Positions 62,362 through 64,000 of a DNA stretch of 64,000 nt are shown piece by piece. The position numbers were made by a program, and so were the translations under genes. Each line of letters opens with the position of its first letter. Position 1 is the first letter of the stretch. Below the pieces are notes generated by a model, which was not told the DNA's origin, did not search any database, and saw nothing but the letters and a program-made list of their open reading frames with translations. The stretch is taken from positions 1 to 64,000 of the forward strand of contig DGVD01000007.1 of NCBI GenBank assembly GCA_002395835.1, given 5' to 3'. This DNA comes from Bacteroidales bacterium UBA4293 (GTDB taxonomy: Bacteria; Bacteroidota; Bacteroidia; Bacteroidales; Bacteroidaceae).

Positions 62362-63540
62362 ATGAAGAAAGCATTGGAAGTCATAAGAGAATTTTTAACC
62401 ACTCTCTTTAAGCCTATGAGGCCTATATGGGATTGGCTATTCTCTGCTCGTTGTATTTCAAGAATAGACCGATATATTATCGGCAAGTTCTTGGGAACAT
62501 TTGTCTTTTCCATTGTATTGATTATCTCCATTGCTGTAGTTTTCGATTTCAATGAACATTTGGATAATTTCATGGAGCATAATGCTCCGATGGATAAAAT
62601 CATTTTTGAATACTATCTGAATTTTATCCCCTATTATTCCAATCTGTTCAGTGCTCTATTTGTATTTATTTCTGTTATTTACTTCACGTCGAAACTAGCA
62701 GATAATTCAGAAATTATAGCCATGATGAGTACAGGTATGAGTTTTAACCGTATTATGAGACCATACCTCATATCGGCTACAGTCATAGCTATTTTCACTT
62801 ACTTGCTAGGAGCATATATCATTCCAGAAGGTACTATTACCCGATTAAATTTCGAGAATACATATAAAAAGAAGAAAATGGTGACGTATGCTCAAGATAT
62901 CCAAATGGAAGTAGATTCAGGAGTGATAGCTTATATAGAGAGATTTGAAAGCAGCAATAAAACTGGTTACCATTTCAGTTTGGACAAATTTGAGGATAAA
63001 GAGCTTGTTAGTAGACTTACTGCCAGCACTATTACTTATGACACCCTTTCTGATGTTCGCTACCACTGGACCATACGAGACTATACCGTGCGCGAATTAA
63101 AAGGAATGAAGGAGTTCATAACTCATGGTAACCGAACAGACTCTATCATTAAAATGGAACCTGCGGACTTTCTGATATATGAAGGGCAAGAATCTACCAT
63201 GACAAGCCCTAAGTTAAAAGAATATATCGACAGGCAAAAAGCCCGTGGTTTTGCTAACATACAACAATTTGAAGTAGAATATTATAAACGAATCGCATCT
63301 AGTTTTGCCGCATACATTTTGACTATTATTGGTCTTTCTCTTTCTTTCCAAAAGAGAAAGGGCGGTATGGGTATGTATCTAGGCATTGGATTAGCCCTAA
63401 GCGTGACTTACATCCTTTTTCAAACAATCTCGTCAACATTCGCTATTAATGCGAATATGCCACCTTTAATTGCAGTTTGGATACCTAATATCCTTTTTGC
63501 TTTTATAGCATTTTATTTATATAAAAAAGCACCAAGATAA
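62362..63540 (+). CDS. LptF/LptG-family permease (YjgP/YjgQ)
   Basis: 392 residues. Topology fits the Lpt permeases: three N-terminal helices (about 30-140), a large periplasmic domain (about 145-290) and three C-terminal helices (about 300-390). RIDRYIIGKFLGTFVFSIVL and the late YYKRIASSFAAYILTIIGLS are typical. It is a subunit of the LPS export system or an analogous one. ATG 62362 is 8 bases after tgt; the ATG-like start at 62293 lies inside tgt. Confidence 0.85.
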   Translation: MKKALEVIREFLTTLFKPMRPIWDWLFSARCISRIDRYIIGKFLGTFVFSIVLIISIAVVFDFNEHLDNFMEHNAPMDKIIFEYYLNFIPYYSNLFSALFVFISVIYFTSKLADNSEIIAMMSTGMSFNRIMRPYLISATVIAIFTYLLGAYIIPEGTITRLNFENTYKKKKMVTYAQDIQMEVDSGVIAYIERFESSNKTGYHFSLDKFEDKELVSRLTASTITYDTLSDVRYHWTIRDYTVRELKGMKEFITHGNRTDSIIKMEPADFLIYEGQESTMTSPKLKEYIDRQKARGFANIQQFEVEYYKRIASSFAAYILTIIGLSLSFQKRKGGMGMYLGIGLALSVTYILFQTISSTFAINANMPPLIAVWIPNILFAFIAFYLYKKAPR

Positions 63541-63546
63541 ACTATT

Positions 63547-64000
63547 ATGAGAATGAAAAGAGAAAAATTAGAAAAGCTATTCAATGACATGAAAACCCTT
63601 AAATGGTGGGAAAGTTGGGCTGGAATAACCATCGGAAGCGCTATAGTAGCTGCGGGGTTTGTCTATTTTATTAATCCTTACAATATCGTTCCAGGAGGAG
63701 TATATGGTAGCAGTATTGTCCTTCATAACATCTTCCCTTCCATACAGGTGGGAACTTTTGGATACATGTTTGATATCCCTTTGTTCTTCATAGCCCTATT
63801 ATTATTAGGAGCCAATCTAGGTGCTAGGACGTTTTATTCAGCAATGATAACACCGGCATTCATGAATTTAATGACAATAATGTCATATCCCAACCAAGCA
63901 GCTATTGAGAGTTTGGACCCAGCACTTTTACTAAATGGGCATATAAACATGTCTAATGATTTGATGCTTACAACAATCATCGGTGCGGCATTAATTGGAA
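63547..64000 (+). CDS. YitT family membrane protein (partial, runs off the window)
   Basis: Open from ATG 63547 to the window end with no stop (151 codons). A short basic start is followed by helices AGITIGSAIVAAGFVYFINP, FDIPLFFIALLLLGANLGAR and a third near the end, and NPYNIVPGGVYGSSIVLHN, which is the YitT/DUF161 pattern. Function unknown. It lies 6 bases after the LptF/G gene and is likely co-transcribed. Confidence 0.8.
   Translation, partial: MRMKREKLEKLFNDMKTLKWWESWAGITIGSAIVAAGFVYFINPYNIVPGGVYGSSIVLHNIFPSIQVGTFGYMFDIPLFFIALLLLGANLGARTFYSAMITPAFMNLMTIMSYPNQAAIESLDPALLLNGHINMSNDLMLTTIIGAALIG

Overview
The window is AT-rich chromosomal DNA (about 40% GC by eye) from a member of the Bacteroidota, most likely order Bacteroidales (Bacteroides/Prevotella relatives). 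The evidence is the promoters of the Bacteroides type (TTTG, about 17-23 bases, then TAnnTTTG), the lack of strong Shine-Dalgarno sequences, a serine palmitoyltransferase, a class III fructose bisphosphatase, SusD-era style lipoprotein signals, and the galM - MFS sugar transporter - galK order. I cannot fix the genus from the sequence alone.

Layout. 1-3431: a flavodoxin-like lipoprotein cut by the window edge, an MgtC/SapB membrane protein and a secreted type-B carboxylesterase. 3588-5613: a small block with an accessory look, made of a Vat-type xenobiotic acetyltransferase, a P-loop kinase-like protein and a surface lipoprotein gene broken by two in-frame stop codons (TAG at 4876-4878, TGA at 5521-5523). 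5651-27228, all on the minus strand: one compact run of 22 genes, often overlapping by 4-26 bases, that encodes a discrete type II polyketide/fatty-acid assembly line of the aryl polyene/flexirubin class. 27525-32871 (minus): bglX, tilS and an ABC-F ATPase. 33023-42493 (plus): grpE, dnaJ, folC, the galactose operon, tkt and rpiB. 42553-54330: MATE pump, 5-FCL, fbp-nudC-nucleotidase operon, pgm, rlmH, an EEP-family nuclease/phosphatase, pepD and a 70-residue membrane protein. 54369-64000: an OmpH/Skp-like lipoprotein, a lipid kinase divergent from serine palmitoyltransferase, tRNA-Pro(TGG), trmN, lon, tgt, an LptF/G permease and a partial YitT protein.

How the cluster works together (inference from families). 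An adenylate-forming ligase would load an aryl starter onto one of three acyl carrier proteins. Three ketosynthase-type proteins, one ketoreductase and two hot-dog dehydratases would build a conjugated polyene. A methyltransferase would decorate it and a hot-dog thioesterase would edit or release chains. A GT2-acyltransferase fusion and two further acyltransferases would join it to a lipid. An MMPL/RND exporter, a LolA-like carrier, an ArnE-like four-helix protein and two exported proteins would move it to the envelope. Two tandem phytoene-desaturase-like flavoproteins are the least explained part. I see no tyrosine/histidine ammonia-lyase and no DarA/DarB in the window, so the starter supply and any dialkylresorcinol half must come from elsewhere or be absent.

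Main leads: the polyene cluster and its unusual fusions; a perfect 10-bp operator-like inverted repeat around the gal promoter; three genes with exactly 4 bases between TAnnTTTG and ATG (candidate leaderless mRNAs); a 14-bp palindrome that contains the start codon of the EEP gene; a Tgt lacking the usual zinc cysteines; and a 23-bp tandem palindromic repeat at 55047-55134.
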